Shown here one piece after another: positions 1-8,509 of a stretch of 64,000 bases of DNA (the first letter of the stretch is position 1; each line of letters begins with the position of its first letter). The DNA is from Phenylobacterium sp. (GTDB lineage: Bacteria > Pseudomonadota > Alphaproteobacteria > Caulobacterales > Caulobacteraceae): assembly GCF_019636135.1 (NCBI RefSeq), contig NZ_JAHBYD010000009.1:1-64000 (forward strand), written 5' to 3'. The translations under genes were made by a program, and so were the position numbers. The notes beneath the pieces are model-generated. The model was given only the letters and a program-made list of their open reading frames with translations, was not told the DNA's origin and made no database searches.

Positions 1-206
1 CCTGTAATCCATCGACTCTTCCCCGGTCGCACGTTCTCGAGAGCGCGCTGTCCCGGCCCCTTTTATCTGCCTGCGTTTTGGCGCCGTGATTTCACCTTGT
101 CCACAAATACGGATGTCGCAGGTCGGCCAACTTTCGTGAACGGATAGGCACAATTCGTGAGTGGCGCACGGTTGAACTTACCACTGTTCACATATGTAGA
201 TGCCGC
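1..206. other. Non-coding left edge
   Basis: This stretch lies downstream of the minus-strand mmsB stop. It is less GC-rich than the genes and has no convincing ORF. It contains two TTCGTGA direct repeats about 25 bases apart and is probably the 5' regulatory region of a gene to the left of the window. No promoter could be assigned with confidence. Confidence 0.4.
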
Positions 207-1094
207 TCAGGGCGCTTTTCCCCGCAGCAGTTCGAGAATCGCCGAGAAGTCGCGGCCGCCGCCGCCCAGGCGGTCGTAGAGCGCATAGAGCCCTTCCGCC
301 GTCGCGCCGAGCGGCGTGGACGCGCCGGCCTTGGCCGCGGCTTCCTGCGCCAGCTTGAGGTCCTTCAGCATCATGGCGGTGGCAAAGCCGCCCTCGTAGT
401 TGCGGTTGGAGGGCGCCGTCGGCACCGGGCCGGGCCACGGGCAATAGCTGGTCAGGCTCCAGCACTGGCCCGACGACTGCGACGAGATCTCGTGGAACTT
501 CACCGGGTCCAGGCCCAGCTTCTCGGCGAGCGCCAGCGCCTCGCAGACCCCGATCATCGAGATGCCGAGGACCATGTTGTTGCAGATCTTGGCCGCCTGC
601 CCCGCCCCGTGGTCGCCCGCGCGCAGCGTGACCCGCGACATCGGCCCGATGATGTCCTCGACGGCCGCGAAGTCCGCCTCGTCGCAGCCGACCATGAACG
701 CCAGCGCGCCCGCATCGGCCGCCGCCGTGCCGCCCGAGACCGGCGCATCGGCGAATCGGAAGCCCGCGGCCTTGGCCTGGGCGGCCACGGCGCGCGCGCT
801 CTCCACGTCGATGGTGGAGCAGTCGATCAGCAGCGCCGACTTCGGCGCGTTCGGCAGGATCTGCTCGGCGTAGACGCTGCGGACGTGCGGCCCGGCCGGC
901 AGCATGGTGACGATGGCGTCGGCGCCCGTCACCGCCTCGGCGACCGAGGCCGTCTTCGCGCAGCCGGCGGCTGCGGCCTTGTCGAGGGCCGCGGCCGAGA
1001 GGTCGAAGGCCCTGACCTCGCGCCCCGCCTTCGCCTGGTTGGCGGCCATCCCGCCGCCCATGTTGCCCAGGCCGATGAACGCAACGCGGGTCAT
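207..1094 (-). CDS. mmsB: 3-hydroxyisobutyrate dehydrogenase
   Basis: NAD-dependent oxidation of 3-hydroxyisobutyrate to methylmalonate semialdehyde, a late step of valine degradation in the cytoplasm. The 295-aa product has the family length. It shows the N-terminal Rossmann motif GLGNMGGGM (residues 8-16), the substrate-binding signature DAPVSGG (116-122) and the catalytic lysine in GAGQAAKICNN (K169). It is the last gene of a minus-strand run that also encodes an acyl-CoA dehydrogenase and a 3-hydroxyisobutyryl-CoA hydrolase, which supports the specific assignment over other beta-hydroxyacid dehydrogenases. The ATG at 1094 is preceded by GAGGATGAGA. No mmsA (methylmalonate semialdehyde dehydrogenase) is seen in the window. 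Confidence 0.93.
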   Translation of the reverse strand: MTRVAFIGLGNMGGGMAANQAKAGREVRAFDLSAAALDKAAAAGCAKTASVAEAVTGADAIVTMLPAGPHVRSVYAEQILPNAPKSALLIDCSTIDVESARAVAAQAKAAGFRFADAPVSGGTAAADAGALAFMVGCDEADFAAVEDIIGPMSRVTLRAGDHGAGQAAKICNNMVLGISMIGVCEALALAEKLGLDPVKFHEISSQSSGQCWSLTSYCPWPGPVPTAPSNRNYEGGFATAMMLKDLKLAQEAAAKAGASTPLGATAEGLYALYDRLGGGGRDFSAILELLRGKAP

Positions 1095-1107
1095 GGGTGT
1101 CTCATCC

Positions 1108-1863
1108 TCATCTGGGCTTCTGGAACTTGTAGATGAACTGGTCGGTGTGGCCGCGGATCGAGGGGTCGAACACCGCCTTGGTGTGGTCGTCGTCCGGGTT
1201 CGCCAGCACCTTGCTCTCGCCCACGAACCTGAAGCCCACGGCCTCGACTTCCTTCTTCACCAGCGCCGGGTCGATCCGGTGCAGGCGATCCTGCGGGTCG
1301 GGCGCCGTGCCGGCAGCCGCGGCATGGTCCAGCACCACGAAGACGCCGCCGGGCTTCAGGGCGTCGTAGATGGCCTTCGTCGCCTTGCGCCCGTTCTCGG
1401 GGTTGCGGACGTAGACGTCGTGGTAGTTCTGCGAGGTCCAGAGCAGGTCGACCTGCGCCGGCAGCTTCATCTCGGTGAGCGGAACCTGCACCACCTCGAT
1501 GTTGCCGTAGGCGGGGTCGGCCGCCACCGCGAGGATCGGCGGCGGGCTGGCCGGCGGCGCCGCGCCCGCCGGCGGGGCGTTGATCACCGCATAGACCTTG
1601 CCCTTCGGTCCCACGGCCTTGGCGAAGATGCGGGTGAAGTAGCCGCCGCCCGGGATGAAGTCGGCGACCGCCTGGCCGGGCTTCACGCCGGCGAACTCCA
1701 GCATCTCGGCCGGCTTGCGGGCGGCGTCGCGCTGGACGTCGGCCTCGGGCCGGGCCTTGTCGGCGACGGCGGCGAGTTGCGCGGGCGTCGGCTTGGCGGC
1801 CGCGACGCCCGAGACCGCGAGCGCGGCCACGGCGCTGACGGCCAGGAACAGCTTCGTCTTCAT
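1108..1863 (-). CDS. Exported class I SAM-methyltransferase-like protein
   Basis: The 251-aa product starts with a clear Sec signal peptide (hydrophobic residues 5-20, likely cleavage near AAA-K at 23). A methyltransferase-type Rossmann fold follows: a motif-I-like ADFIPGGGYFTR (about 67-78), a TSQNYHD motif, an ALKPGG-VVLDH segment and a C-terminal KF-KPR end. The substrate is unknown, and how a SAM-binding fold would work outside the cytoplasm is unclear. A strong Shine-Dalgarno GGGAGGA precedes the ATG. It lies between the hydroxyisobutyryl-CoA hydrolase and mmsB genes, 13 bases from mmsB, so it is probably cotranscribed. A diverged paralogue sits at 59454-60236. Catalysis is not demonstrated by the sequence. 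Confidence 0.8.
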   Translation of the reverse strand: MKTKLFLAVSAVAALAVSGVAAAKPTPAQLAAVADKARPEADVQRDAARKPAEMLEFAGVKPGQAVADFIPGGGYFTRIFAKAVGPKGKVYAVINAPPAGAAPPASPPPILAVAADPAYGNIEVVQVPLTEMKLPAQVDLLWTSQNYHDVYVRNPENGRKATKAIYDALKPGGVFVVLDHAAAAGTAPDPQDRLHRIDPALVKKEVEAVGFRFVGESKVLANPDDDHTKAVFDPSIRGHTDQFIYKFQKPR

Positions 1864-1903
1864 CGGAAATCCTCCCGCCAGCCGTTCTTGGCCGGCTTTC
1901 CCG

Positions 1904-2956
1904 TCAAGGTAGAGGCGACCACGCCTGATCGGAAGGGAGCGGGGCGAAAATGGCGTCGAGCGTGGCGTCGGAGACGTCGTGCGGCCGGGCCTCGCTCCAC
2001 CTGGGGGCGTTGTCCTTCTCGACGATCACGGCGCGGACGCCCTCGATGAAGTCGTGCCGCTGCACCACGCGCGCGCCGATCCGGTACTCCATGGCCATGT
2101 TCTCGGCGAAGTCCCTGGCCTTGCCGCCGAGTTGGAGCTGGCGGAAGGCGACCTTCATCGTCTGCGGCGACTTGGTGGCCAGCAGCTTCAGTTGCTCGTT
2201 CGCCCAGTCCGTGCCGGCCGCCTCCAGGTTGGCGTAGATCGCCTCGACGCTGTCGCCGGCGAACAGCCGCGCGATCTCGTCCTGATGCTGGGCCAGCGCG
2301 GGACGTCCGGCGTCGCCCTCGAACTCCGTGAGGATCGCCTCGACCCGGTGCGGCTCGGCCAGGATCGCGGCCTTCAGGTTCGGGATCTTCGCGCTCTCGA
2401 CGAAGTCGGTGGCGATTTGCAGCAGCTCGCAGTCCGCCGCCTTGATCCGCGCGCCGGTCAGCGCCAGCCACAGCCCGATGTGGTCGGGCATGCGGGAAAG
2501 ATACCAGCCGCCGCCGACGTCCGGGAACAGGCCGATCCCGGTCTCGGGCATGGCGAAGGTGGTCCGCTCGGTGGCGACCCGGAACCGGCACGGCCGCGAC
2601 AGGCCGACGCCGCCGCCCATGGTGATGCCGTCCATGATCGCGACGCGCGGCTTGGGATAGTGGAACAGCAGGTGGTTCAGCCGGTACTCGGTGAAGAAGA
2701 ACTCCCGCGCCAGCCGCCCGTCGCCGGCCCCGCTCTCGGCCAGCATCCGGATGTCGCCGCCGGCGCAGAATCCGCGCTCGCCCGAGTGGTCCAGCAGCAC
2801 CAGCTCGACGTTCGGATCGTTGCGCCACGCGAGCAGCGCCTCGGTCATCAACCGGCACATGTTGGTCGTCAGCGCATGGATCGCCTGGGGCCGGTTCAGC
2901 GTGATCCGCCCCACGCGGCCTTCGACGCGGCAGAGGACTTCGGGTTCGGCGGTCAA
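1904..2956 (-). CDS. Enoyl-CoA hydratase/isomerase family: 3-hydroxyisobutyryl-CoA hydrolase
   Basis: Crotonase-fold protein of 350 aa, the length of HIBYL-CoA hydrolases rather than the roughly 260 aa of plain enoyl-CoA hydratases. It has the oxyanion-hole segments GFCAGGDIR (about 62-70) and MDGITMGGGVGLS (about 108-120), and the hydrolase-type PETGIGLFPDVGGG signature (about 137-150). It should hydrolyse 3-hydroxyisobutyryl-CoA in valine catabolism, feeding MmsB. The start appears to be a TTG at 2956 that overlaps the TGA of the vapC-type gene (TTGA), so translation may be coupled to the toxin gene. No better in-frame start exists nearby. The substrate assignment relies on length, signature and operon context. 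Confidence 0.85.
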   Translation of the reverse strand: MTAEPEVLCRVEGRVGRITLNRPQAIHALTTNMCRLMTEALLAWRNDPNVELVLLDHSGERGFCAGGDIRMLAESGAGDGRLAREFFFTEYRLNHLLFHYPKPRVAIMDGITMGGGVGLSRPCRFRVATERTTFAMPETGIGLFPDVGGGWYLSRMPDHIGLWLALTGARIKAADCELLQIATDFVESAKIPNLKAAILAEPHRVEAILTEFEGDAGRPALAQHQDEIARLFAGDSVEAIYANLEAAGTDWANEQLKLLATKSPQTMKVAFRQLQLGGKARDFAENMAMEYRIGARVVQRHDFIEGVRAVIVEKDNAPRWSEARPHDVSDATLDAIFAPLPSDQAWSPLP

Positions 2957-3387
2957 TTGAGGCGGTCTCCCCGCAGGTCGATGCAGCGGATGCCGGCCGA
3001 AGCGCCGGCCGCGAGCAAGCGGTCGTCCCGGGACGCCAGGGGGAACTCACGCTCCAGCGCGAGGGCGACATACGCCGTATCGAACAAGGTCAGTCTCCAT
3101 GCGAGGGCCAACGGCCCGAGCAAGCGAATATGGTCCGGCGTCAATGGCTCTTCGAACTCGAACCGTAGGGCGTCCAGGTCAAGCATCGCCTGCTCATGCG
3201 CTCCGTCCGACAGCACGCCCCGTCGCCGCAGGCCTGTCAGCACATTGCCGACTTCCCAATGGAATATGTACGGCGCAACGAATCGGCGCTCCCCACGGCC
3301 CGCGACGAAGGCGGCCGAGGCCGGTGTCGATTGCGATCGAAGAATCCAGGCCAGGGCCGCCGAGGCGTCCACGACGACCCCGGTCAA
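2953..3387 (-). CDS. vapC: PIN-domain toxin (VapC family)
   Basis: The 144-aa PIN-domain protein is predicted to be an Mg-dependent ribonuclease toxin. The acidic residues that build the PIN active site are present: D7 in VVVDASAAL, E45 in HWEVGNVL, D103 in LFDTAYV and D121/D122 in SRDDRLL. Its start overlaps the antitoxin stop by 4 bases (3384-3387), the usual VapBC arrangement. Its stop overlaps the TTG of the downstream hydrolase gene. The pair interrupts an otherwise metabolic operon. Whether the toxin is active and which RNA it cuts cannot be read from the sequence. Confidence 0.9.
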   Translation of the reverse strand: MTGVVVDASAALAWILRSQSTPASAAFVAGRGERRFVAPYIFHWEVGNVLTGLRRRGVLSDGAHEQAMLDLDALRFEFEEPLTPDHIRLLGPLALAWRLTLFDTAYVALALEREFPLASRDDRLLAAGASAGIRCIDLRGDRLN

Positions 3388-3653
3388 TCGTAGCCGCCTT
3401 CCTTCAGCCGCCGCAGGTCTTCCCAGGTGAGATTGTCGGACTCGGGATTCTCGCGCGCGATGCGTTCCCTGAGGAGCCTGAACCGCTCGGCGAGTTCCTC
3501 GCCGGAAAGCTTTCGGGGGCGCGTCGTGTCCGCGACGAGCCGCGCGACCCGCTTGCCGTGCCGGGTGATCACGATCTCCTCGCCGCCGCGTTCGACGGCG
3601 TCGATCAGGGCCGACAGGTTGGTCTTGGCTTCGAGGACGCCGACTTCGCGCAT
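3384..3653 (-). CDS. vapB: Antitoxin of the Phd/YefM-type, partner of VapC
   Basis: This small antitoxin (89 aa from the ATG at 3653) has an N-terminal Phd/YefM-like DNA-binding segment (MREVGVLEAKTNLSALID, then EEIVITRHGKRVARL). The C-terminus is charged and probably wraps the toxin (residues about 50-89). The ATG is preceded by GGAG at a 6-base spacing. A TTG 12 bases upstream is in frame but less likely. It overlaps vapC by 4 bases. A perfect 8-bp inverted repeat with a 3-base spacer lies 13 bases upstream, as expected for an autoregulated antitoxin operon. The vapB name follows the PIN partner; the DNA-binding fold itself resembles Phd/YefM. Confidence 0.85.
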   Translation of the reverse strand: MREVGVLEAKTNLSALIDAVERGGEEIVITRHGKRVARLVADTTRPRKLSGEELAERFRLLRERIARENPESDNLTWEDLRRLKEGGYD

Positions 3654-3666
3654 GGCCCGCTCCAAT

Positions 3667-3685
3667 TCTGACCAGTGTGGTCAGA
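3667..3685. promoter_or_regulatory. Palindromic operator candidate of the vapBC-type pair
   Basis: TCTGACCA GTG TGGTCAGA is a perfect 8-bp inverted repeat. It sits between the acyl-CoA dehydrogenase stop and the antitoxin ATG, at the position where Phd/VapB antitoxins usually bind to repress their own operon. Binding is inferred. Confidence 0.6.
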
Positions 3686-3697
3686 CTAACACCCCGG

Positions 3698-4837
3698 TCA
3701 TGACTTCAACAACTCCCGCGCGGTGATCACGCGCATGATCTCGTTCGTGCCTTCGAGGATCTGGTGGACGCGCAGGTCGCGGACGATGCGCTCCAGCGGG
3801 AAGTCGCGCAGGTAGCCGTAGCCGCCATGCAGTTGCAGCGCCTGGTTGGCGACCTCGAAGCCCGCGTCGGTGGCGAACCGCTTGGCCATGGCGCAGTATC
3901 GGGTGGCGGCGGGGTCCTTGTTGTCGAGGGCGTGCGCCGCGCGGCGGACCATCAGGCGGGCCGCGTCGAGGTCGGTCGCCATGTCGGCGAGGCGCCATTG
4001 CAGGCCCTGGAAGTCCTTCAGCGGCTGCCCGAACTGCTTGCGCTGTTCGAGGTAGGCCTTGGCGGTGTCGAGCGCGAGGCCCGCGCCGCCCAGCGAGCAG
4101 GAGGCGATGTTGATCCGCCCGCCGTCGAGGCCGGCCATGGCGATGCGGAAGCCCTCGCCCTCGGCGCCCACGCGGTTGGCCACGGGGACGCGGCAGTCGT
4201 CGAAGTTCACCTGCGCCGTGGGCTGGGCGTTCCAGCCCATCTTCCTCTCCTGGGCCCCGAACGACAGCCCCGGCGTCCCGTTCTCCACGACCAGCGTCGA
4301 GACGCCCTTCGCGCCCTCCCCGCCGGTGCGGACCATGACGACGTAGACGTCCGAGACCCCGGCGCCCGAGATGAAGGCCTTGGAGCCGTTCAGGACGTAG
4401 TGATCGCCGTCGAGCGCGGCCGTGGTCTTCAGCGCCGCCGCGTCCGAGCCCGAGCCCGGCTCGGTCAGGCAGTAGGAAGCGATGGCCTCCATTGTGGTCA
4501 GCTTGGGCAGGAACCGGTGGCGCAGCTCGTCAGAGCCGAACCGGTCGATCATCCACGAGGCCATGTTGTGGATCGAGATGAAGGCCGCGGTCGCCACGTC
4601 GCCGTAGCTGAGCTGCTCGAACACGATCGAGGCGTCGAGGCGCGACAGGGCTGAGCCGCCCACATCCTCGCGGACGTAGAGGCCGGCGAAACCCAGCTCG
4701 GCCGCCTTCCGCAGCACATCGACTGGGAAGACCTTCTCCTCATCCCACTTGGCCGAATGCGGCGCGAGCTCGGCGGCGGCGAAGGCGCGGGCGGCGTCCT
4801 CGATCGCGCGCTGGTCCTCGGTCAGGGCGAAATCCAT
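3698..4837 (-). CDS. Acyl-CoA dehydrogenase (isobutyryl-CoA dehydrogenase type)
   Basis: FAD-dependent alpha,beta-dehydrogenation of a short branched acyl-CoA, most likely isobutyryl-CoA to methacrylyl-CoA in valine degradation. The 379-aa product starts at [12 protein letters not shown] (ATG 4837); a longer in-frame extension to 4873 looks spurious. Family motifs are present: [14 protein letters not shown] (about 126-139), [12 protein letters not shown], and [19 protein letters not shown] with the catalytic-base region [10 protein letters not shown] near the C-terminus. It is followed 44 bases later by the antitoxin gene and then by the hydroxyisobutyryl-CoA hydrolase and mmsB. The branched substrate is inferred from these neighbours. 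Short-chain acyl-CoA dehydrogenase is the alternative. Confidence 0.88.
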   Translation of the reverse strand: MDFALTEDQRAIEDAARAFAAAELAPHSAKWDEEKVFPVDVLRKAAELGFAGLYVREDVGGSALSRLDASIVFEQLSYGDVATAAFISIHNMASWMIDRFGSDELRHRFLPKLTTMEAIASYCLTEPGSGSDAAALKTTAALDGDHYVLNGSKAFISGAGVSDVYVVMVRTGGEGAKGVSTLVVENGTPGLSFGAQERKMGWNAQPTAQVNFDDCRVPVANRVGAEGEGFRIAMAGLDGGRINIASCSLGGAGLALDTAKAYLEQRKQFGQPLKDFQGLQWRLADMATDLDAARLMVRRAAHALDNKDPAATRYCAMAKRFATDAGFEVANQALQLHGGYGYLRDFPLERIVRDLRVHQILEGTNEIMRVITARELLKS

Positions 4838-4883
4838 GCGCTGGGGTTGAACGCCCGACGCAGGGAGAGTCAACGGGCGCGTA

Positions 4884-5534
4884 TCAGCCCCGCTTCGCGA
4901 GACCCTGCTGCTTCAAGCGGAAGACGAGCTGGTCGAAGCGGTCCTGGCCGAAGAAGGCTTCGTTGTTGAAGACCGTCATCGGCACGCCCCAGTGGCCGGC
5001 CGCGCGCTGGTCGACCTGGTTCTGCTCGACCACGGCGACATAGGCCGCGCCGTCGGCGGCGACGGCGGCGTCCAGTTCGGCCAGGTCGAGGCCCGCGCGC
5101 TCCGCCGCCTTCGCGAGGTGATCGCCCTCGTTCCAGCCCTGCACCTCGCCGCTCCAGATGATGTGGCTGACCTCGCGGAGGAAGGGCAACCCCTTGCCCC
5201 GCTCAGCCGCCGCCACGCCCAGGTGGGTCAGGCGATGGATGTAGGGCTGCTCCATCCGATAGCCCCTGTCGGCGCTCTGCTGCACGGGGTCCGGGCGCGG
5301 CCAGCGGAACGGCAGGCCCAGGAACGCGGCCTCGCGGAACACGTCGGTCATGAAGTAGCGGACCCAGAGCGGATCCTGCTGCTCGAAGAACTCCGGCGTG
5401 CGCACCGCCAGCGGATAGACCGGCCGCACATTGCACCGCACGTCGTACCCGGCCTCGAGCTCGAGGAGCCGCGGCGTGATCATGTACGAATAGGGCGAGC
5501 GGAAGGACCAGTAGAGATCGTAGCTGAGCGTCAT
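4884..5534 (-). CDS. DsbA-fold 2-hydroxychromene-2-carboxylate isomerase-like protein
   Basis: This is a thioredoxin/DsbA-fold protein of 216 aa resembling glutathione-dependent HCCA isomerases. The N-terminal [11 protein letters not shown] has serine (S13 or nearby) where DsbA has its CXXC, and the cis-proline region reads [20 protein letters not shown]. No signal peptide is present, so it is cytoplasmic. It is the first gene of the minus-strand operon that continues into the acyl-CoA dehydrogenase, with AGGGGA before the ATG. In this family the chromene isomerase activity is proven only for naphthalene pathways. Here the substrate is unknown and could be another glutathione-conjugable compound. 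Confidence 0.75.
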   Translation of the reverse strand: MTLSYDLYWSFRSPYSYMITPRLLELEAGYDVRCNVRPVYPLAVRTPEFFEQQDPLWVRYFMTDVFREAAFLGLPFRWPRPDPVQQSADRGYRMEQPYIHRLTHLGVAAAERGKGLPFLREVSHIIWSGEVQGWNEGDHLAKAAERAGLDLAELDAAVAADGAAYVAVVEQNQVDQRAAGHWGVPMTVFNNEAFFGQDRFDQLVFRLKQQGLAKRG

Positions 5535-5695
5535 CCCGTTTCCCCTGTCTGTACGGCTTGCCGGAGCTGTAGCATGAAAGCGGAAGAATGGTTCCGCTTT
5601 TTCGCGCCGGACATGAGCCGCGCTCCGCGTCGTCGCCAGCAGCGTCTGCTCATCGGGCTTGCCTCGGAGGCTCGGTCAGGGTCAAACGCCGCCCC

Positions 5696-6712
5696 ATGAC
5701 CAAGGCCCCGCTCGCGCCCTACCCCGCCCTCCGCATGCGCCGCCTGCGCCAGGCCGACTGGATCCGCCGGCTGGTGCGCGAGAGCGTGCTGACGCCGTCC
5801 GACCTGATCTGGTCGATGGTGGTGCATGAGGGCGAAGGTCTCGTCCCCGTGGGCTCCATGCCCGGGATCGACCGACTGTCGGTGCAGGACGCGGCCAAGG
5901 CCGCCAAGGAGGCCAAGGCCCTGGGCATCCCGGCCATCGCCGTCTTCCCGCACATCGACGGCGCCAAGAAGGACGCCGCGGGCAAGCTGGCCGCCGATCC
6001 GGACGGCGTCGTCTGCCGGGCGGTCAAGGCGATGAAGGACGCCGCGCCCGAGGTCGGGATCATGTGCGACGTGGCGCTCGACCCCTTCACCGACCACGGC
6101 CACGACGGGCTCCTGGAGAACGGGCGCATCGTCAACGACGCCACCATCGAGGCGCTGGTGCGGCAGGCGCTGGTCCAGGCCCGCGCCGGCTGCGACATCC
6201 TCGCGCCCAGCGACATGATGGACGGTCGCGTCGGGGCGATCCGCGCGGCGCTGGAGGCCGAGGGCCTGCAGGACGTGATGATCATGTCCTACGCGGCGAA
6301 GTACGCCTCGGCCTTCTACGGCCCCTACCGCGAGGCCATCGGCTCGGGGAAGCTCGGGACCGGCTCGGTCGACAACCCCGGCGACAAGAAGACCTACCAG
6401 ATGGACTCGGCCAACCACGCCGAGGCCCTGCGCGAGGTGGCCCTCGACATCGCCGAGGGCGCCGACATGGTGATGGTGAAGCCGGGGATGCCCTACCTCG
6501 ACATCGTCCGCCAGGTGGTCGACGCCTTCGCCCTGCCCACCTACGCGTTCCAGGTCTCGGGCGAGTACGCGATGATCATGGCCGCCGCCCGGAACGGCTG
6601 GCTGGACGAGGAGCGCTCGATCCTGGAGAGCCTGGGCGCCTTCAAGCGCGCCGGCGCCGCCGGGATCATCACCTACTTCGCGCCCCGCGCCGCGCGGATG
6701 CTGGGCGCCTAG
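5696..6712 (+). CDS. hemB: Delta-aminolevulinic acid dehydratase (porphobilinogen synthase)
   Basis: Condenses two 5-aminolevulinate molecules to porphobilinogen in haem synthesis (cytoplasm). The 338-aa product has the two Schiff-base lysines, K202 in SYAAKYASAFYGP and K262 in MVMVKPGMPYLD. At the metal site the sequence CDVALDPFTDHGHDG has aspartates where zinc-type enzymes have cysteines, so this should be a Mg-dependent, zinc-independent type. The ATG at 5696 begins MTKAPLAPYPALRMRRLR; an upstream extension to 5588 lacks similarity to the family. It is divergent from the HCCA-isomerase gene. Its TAG stop shares a CTAG palindrome with the stop of the convergent lactonase gene. Confidence 0.96.
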   Translation: MTKAPLAPYPALRMRRLRQADWIRRLVRESVLTPSDLIWSMVVHEGEGLVPVGSMPGIDRLSVQDAAKAAKEAKALGIPAIAVFPHIDGAKKDAAGKLAADPDGVVCRAVKAMKDAAPEVGIMCDVALDPFTDHGHDGLLENGRIVNDATIEALVRQALVQARAGCDILAPSDMMDGRVGAIRAALEAEGLQDVMIMSYAAKYASAFYGPYREAIGSGKLGTGSVDNPGDKKTYQMDSANHAEALREVALDIAEGADMVMVKPGMPYLDIVRQVVDAFALPTYAFQVSGEYAMIMAAARNGWLDEERSILESLGAFKRAGAAGIITYFAPRAARMLGA

Positions 6713-7587
6713 GGTCGCCCGGCCCGCGGGCTGTCGACCTGCGCCACCACGATCTTCCCGGTCGTCGCCGCGGCCGCCGCATCGTGGTCGGAACTCGACG
6801 CCGTCAGCATGAAGAGCAGCTTCCCGTCGTCGCCGCCCAGCATGCAGGCATAGCAGGGCTGGCCGGTGTCGATCACCTCCAGGATCTCGCCGCCCTCGCC
6901 CACCCGCACGCACTCCGGCGCGACCGGGTTGGCGACCCAGATCGCGCCGTCCGCGTCGAGGCAGATGCCGTCCGGCACGCGCGGCCCGATGTCGGCCCAC
7001 ACCCGGCGGTTGGAGAGCACGCCGTCCGCGCCGATGTCGAAGGCGGTGAGGCAGGCCGCCAGCGTCTCGCCCAGGATCAGCGTCTTGCCGTCGGGGGTGA
7101 TGACCGGGCCGTTCGGGAAGCTCAGGCCCTCGGCCGCGACGCGCGCCTGCCCGTCGGGCGTCACATAGGCCAGCTTCGCCTTGGTGTGGTCGGCCAGCAC
7201 GCCCTCGACGCCGCGCGCGTGGATCGCCTCGTCGAGGTTGAAGCCGAAGTTGCCGACATAGGCGCCGCCGGCCGCGTCCACGACCATGTCGTTGCAGTGG
7301 AAGGTCGCGATGTGGCCCAGGTCGGCGTGGACGCCGATCCTGCCGTCCGGCGTGCGGCGCAGGAGCTGGCGTTTGGTCATCGAGACGATCAGCATCGAGC
7401 CGTCGGGTTGCAAGCCGAGGCCGGAGGGCTGGTCGTCGATCTCGAATTCGGTGCGCAGGTCGCCCGCCGGCGACACGGACTTCACCGCATGGGCGTAGAA
7501 GTCGCTGAACCAGAGCCGGCCGTCGCGCCAGCGTGGACCCTCACCGAAGTAGATGCCGCCCGCCAGTTCGCGCGTCGCCCGTCCCAT
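6709..7587 (-). CDS. SMP-30/gluconolactonase/LRE family protein
   Basis: This six-bladed beta-propeller lactonase-type protein has 292 aa and is cytoplasmic, with no signal peptide. Metal-site signatures of the SMP-30 family are visible: the N-terminal FGEGPRW glutamate (about 15-21), CNDMVVDAAGGAYVGN (about 98-113), the asparagine in FPNGPVITPDG and the aspartate in VPDGICLDADGAIWVA. It probably hydrolyses a sugar lactone, but the substrate is not evident from the neighbours. The final 4 bases overlap the end of hemB (convergent). It is separated from the next upstream minus-strand gene by 40 bases. Confidence 0.87.
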   Translation of the reverse strand: MGRATRELAGGIYFGEGPRWRDGRLWFSDFYAHAVKSVSPAGDLRTEFEIDDQPSGLGLQPDGSMLIVSMTKRQLLRRTPDGRIGVHADLGHIATFHCNDMVVDAAGGAYVGNFGFNLDEAIHARGVEGVLADHTKAKLAYVTPDGQARVAAEGLSFPNGPVITPDGKTLILGETLAACLTAFDIGADGVLSNRRVWADIGPRVPDGICLDADGAIWVANPVAPECVRVGEGGEILEVIDTGQPCYACMLGGDDGKLLFMLTASSSDHDAAAAATTGKIVVAQVDSPRAGRP

Positions 7588-7627
7588 GTGGTCCTCCCGC
7601 TTTCTCGTTGCTGCCGACCGTAGGGGC

Positions 7628-8497
7628 TCAGGCGCCGGGAAGCCACTCGCGCAGGATCGCGTTGACCTTCTCCGGCGCCTCCTGCTGCACCCAGTGCGAC
7701 ACGCCCGGCAGCCGGCGGATCGTCAGGTCGCGCACATACGCCTCGGTCCCGTCCAGCAGCTCGACGCCGAGGGCGGCGTCCTCCTCGCCCCAGACGATCA
7801 GCGTCGGCGGCTCGATGACCGGCCAGGGTCCGCGCATCTTGCCGCCCAACTGGAAGGCCGCGCGGTACCAGTTGATCATGCCGGTCATCGCGCCCGGCCG
7901 CTGCGCGTCGGCGGCGTAGCGGTCCAGCACGTCGTCGCTGAAGTTGGTCTTGTCGACGGCCATGCCGTGGAAGGCGTTGCGGATCGCCCGCGCGCCGCGG
8001 GCGGTCATCATCGCCTCGGGCAGGCCCGGGATCTGGAAGAAGAACATGTACCAGGAGCGGCGAAGCTGGCGCAGGTTGCCCTTGGCGAGGTGCGCGCTCA
8101 TCACCGCCGGGTGCGGCACGTTCATGATCACCAGCCGCTCCAGCGGCCGCACCGCATTGGCCGCGAACGCCCAGGCGAGCCCCGCGCCCCAGTCGTGGCC
8201 GATCAGGGTGACCCTCTTCGCGCCGCTGGCGTCGATGATCGCGCCCACGTCCTCCATCAGCCGGTCGATGAGGTAGGCCTTCACCGCCTTGGGCTTGGGC
8301 TCGGTCTCGCCGTAGCCGCGCAGGTCCGGCGCCCAGGCGCGGTAGCCCATGGCGGCCAGCAGCGGCAGTTGGAAGCGCCACGAGAACCGGCTCTCCGGAA
8401 ACCCGTGCAGGCAGAGCGCCAGGTGATCGCCCCCGCCCGCCTCGTCCACGGCGAAGCGGAAGCCGTTGGCCTCGACGGTGCGGGTGGTGATGGTCAT
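7628..8497 (-). CDS. Alpha/beta hydrolase, epoxide-hydrolase-like
   Basis: The 289-aa alpha/beta hydrolase has the oxyanion motif HGFPES (31-36) and the nucleophile elbow GHDWGA. Aspartate 102 is the nucleophile there, which is typical of epoxide hydrolases and haloalkane dehalogenases. It has an acidic residue near 239/240 (GEED) and catalytic His268 in SHWVQQE. The long cap region (about 130-225) with tyrosines (WYMFF, NWYRAAF) suits an epoxide hydrolase. It is 12 bases downstream of the GNAT acetyltransferase gene in the same direction. The physiological substrate is unknown. Confidence 0.87.
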   Translation of the reverse strand: MTITTRTVEANGFRFAVDEAGGGDHLALCLHGFPESRFSWRFQLPLLAAMGYRAWAPDLRGYGETEPKPKAVKAYLIDRLMEDVGAIIDASGAKRVTLIGHDWGAGLAWAFAANAVRPLERLVIMNVPHPAVMSAHLAKGNLRQLRRSWYMFFFQIPGLPEAMMTARGARAIRNAFHGMAVDKTNFSDDVLDRYAADAQRPGAMTGMINWYRAAFQLGGKMRGPWPVIEPPTLIVWGEEDAALGVELLDGTEAYVRDLTIRRLPGVSHWVQQEAPEKVNAILREWLPGA

Positions 8498-8509
8498 CTG
8501 CTGTAGCCC

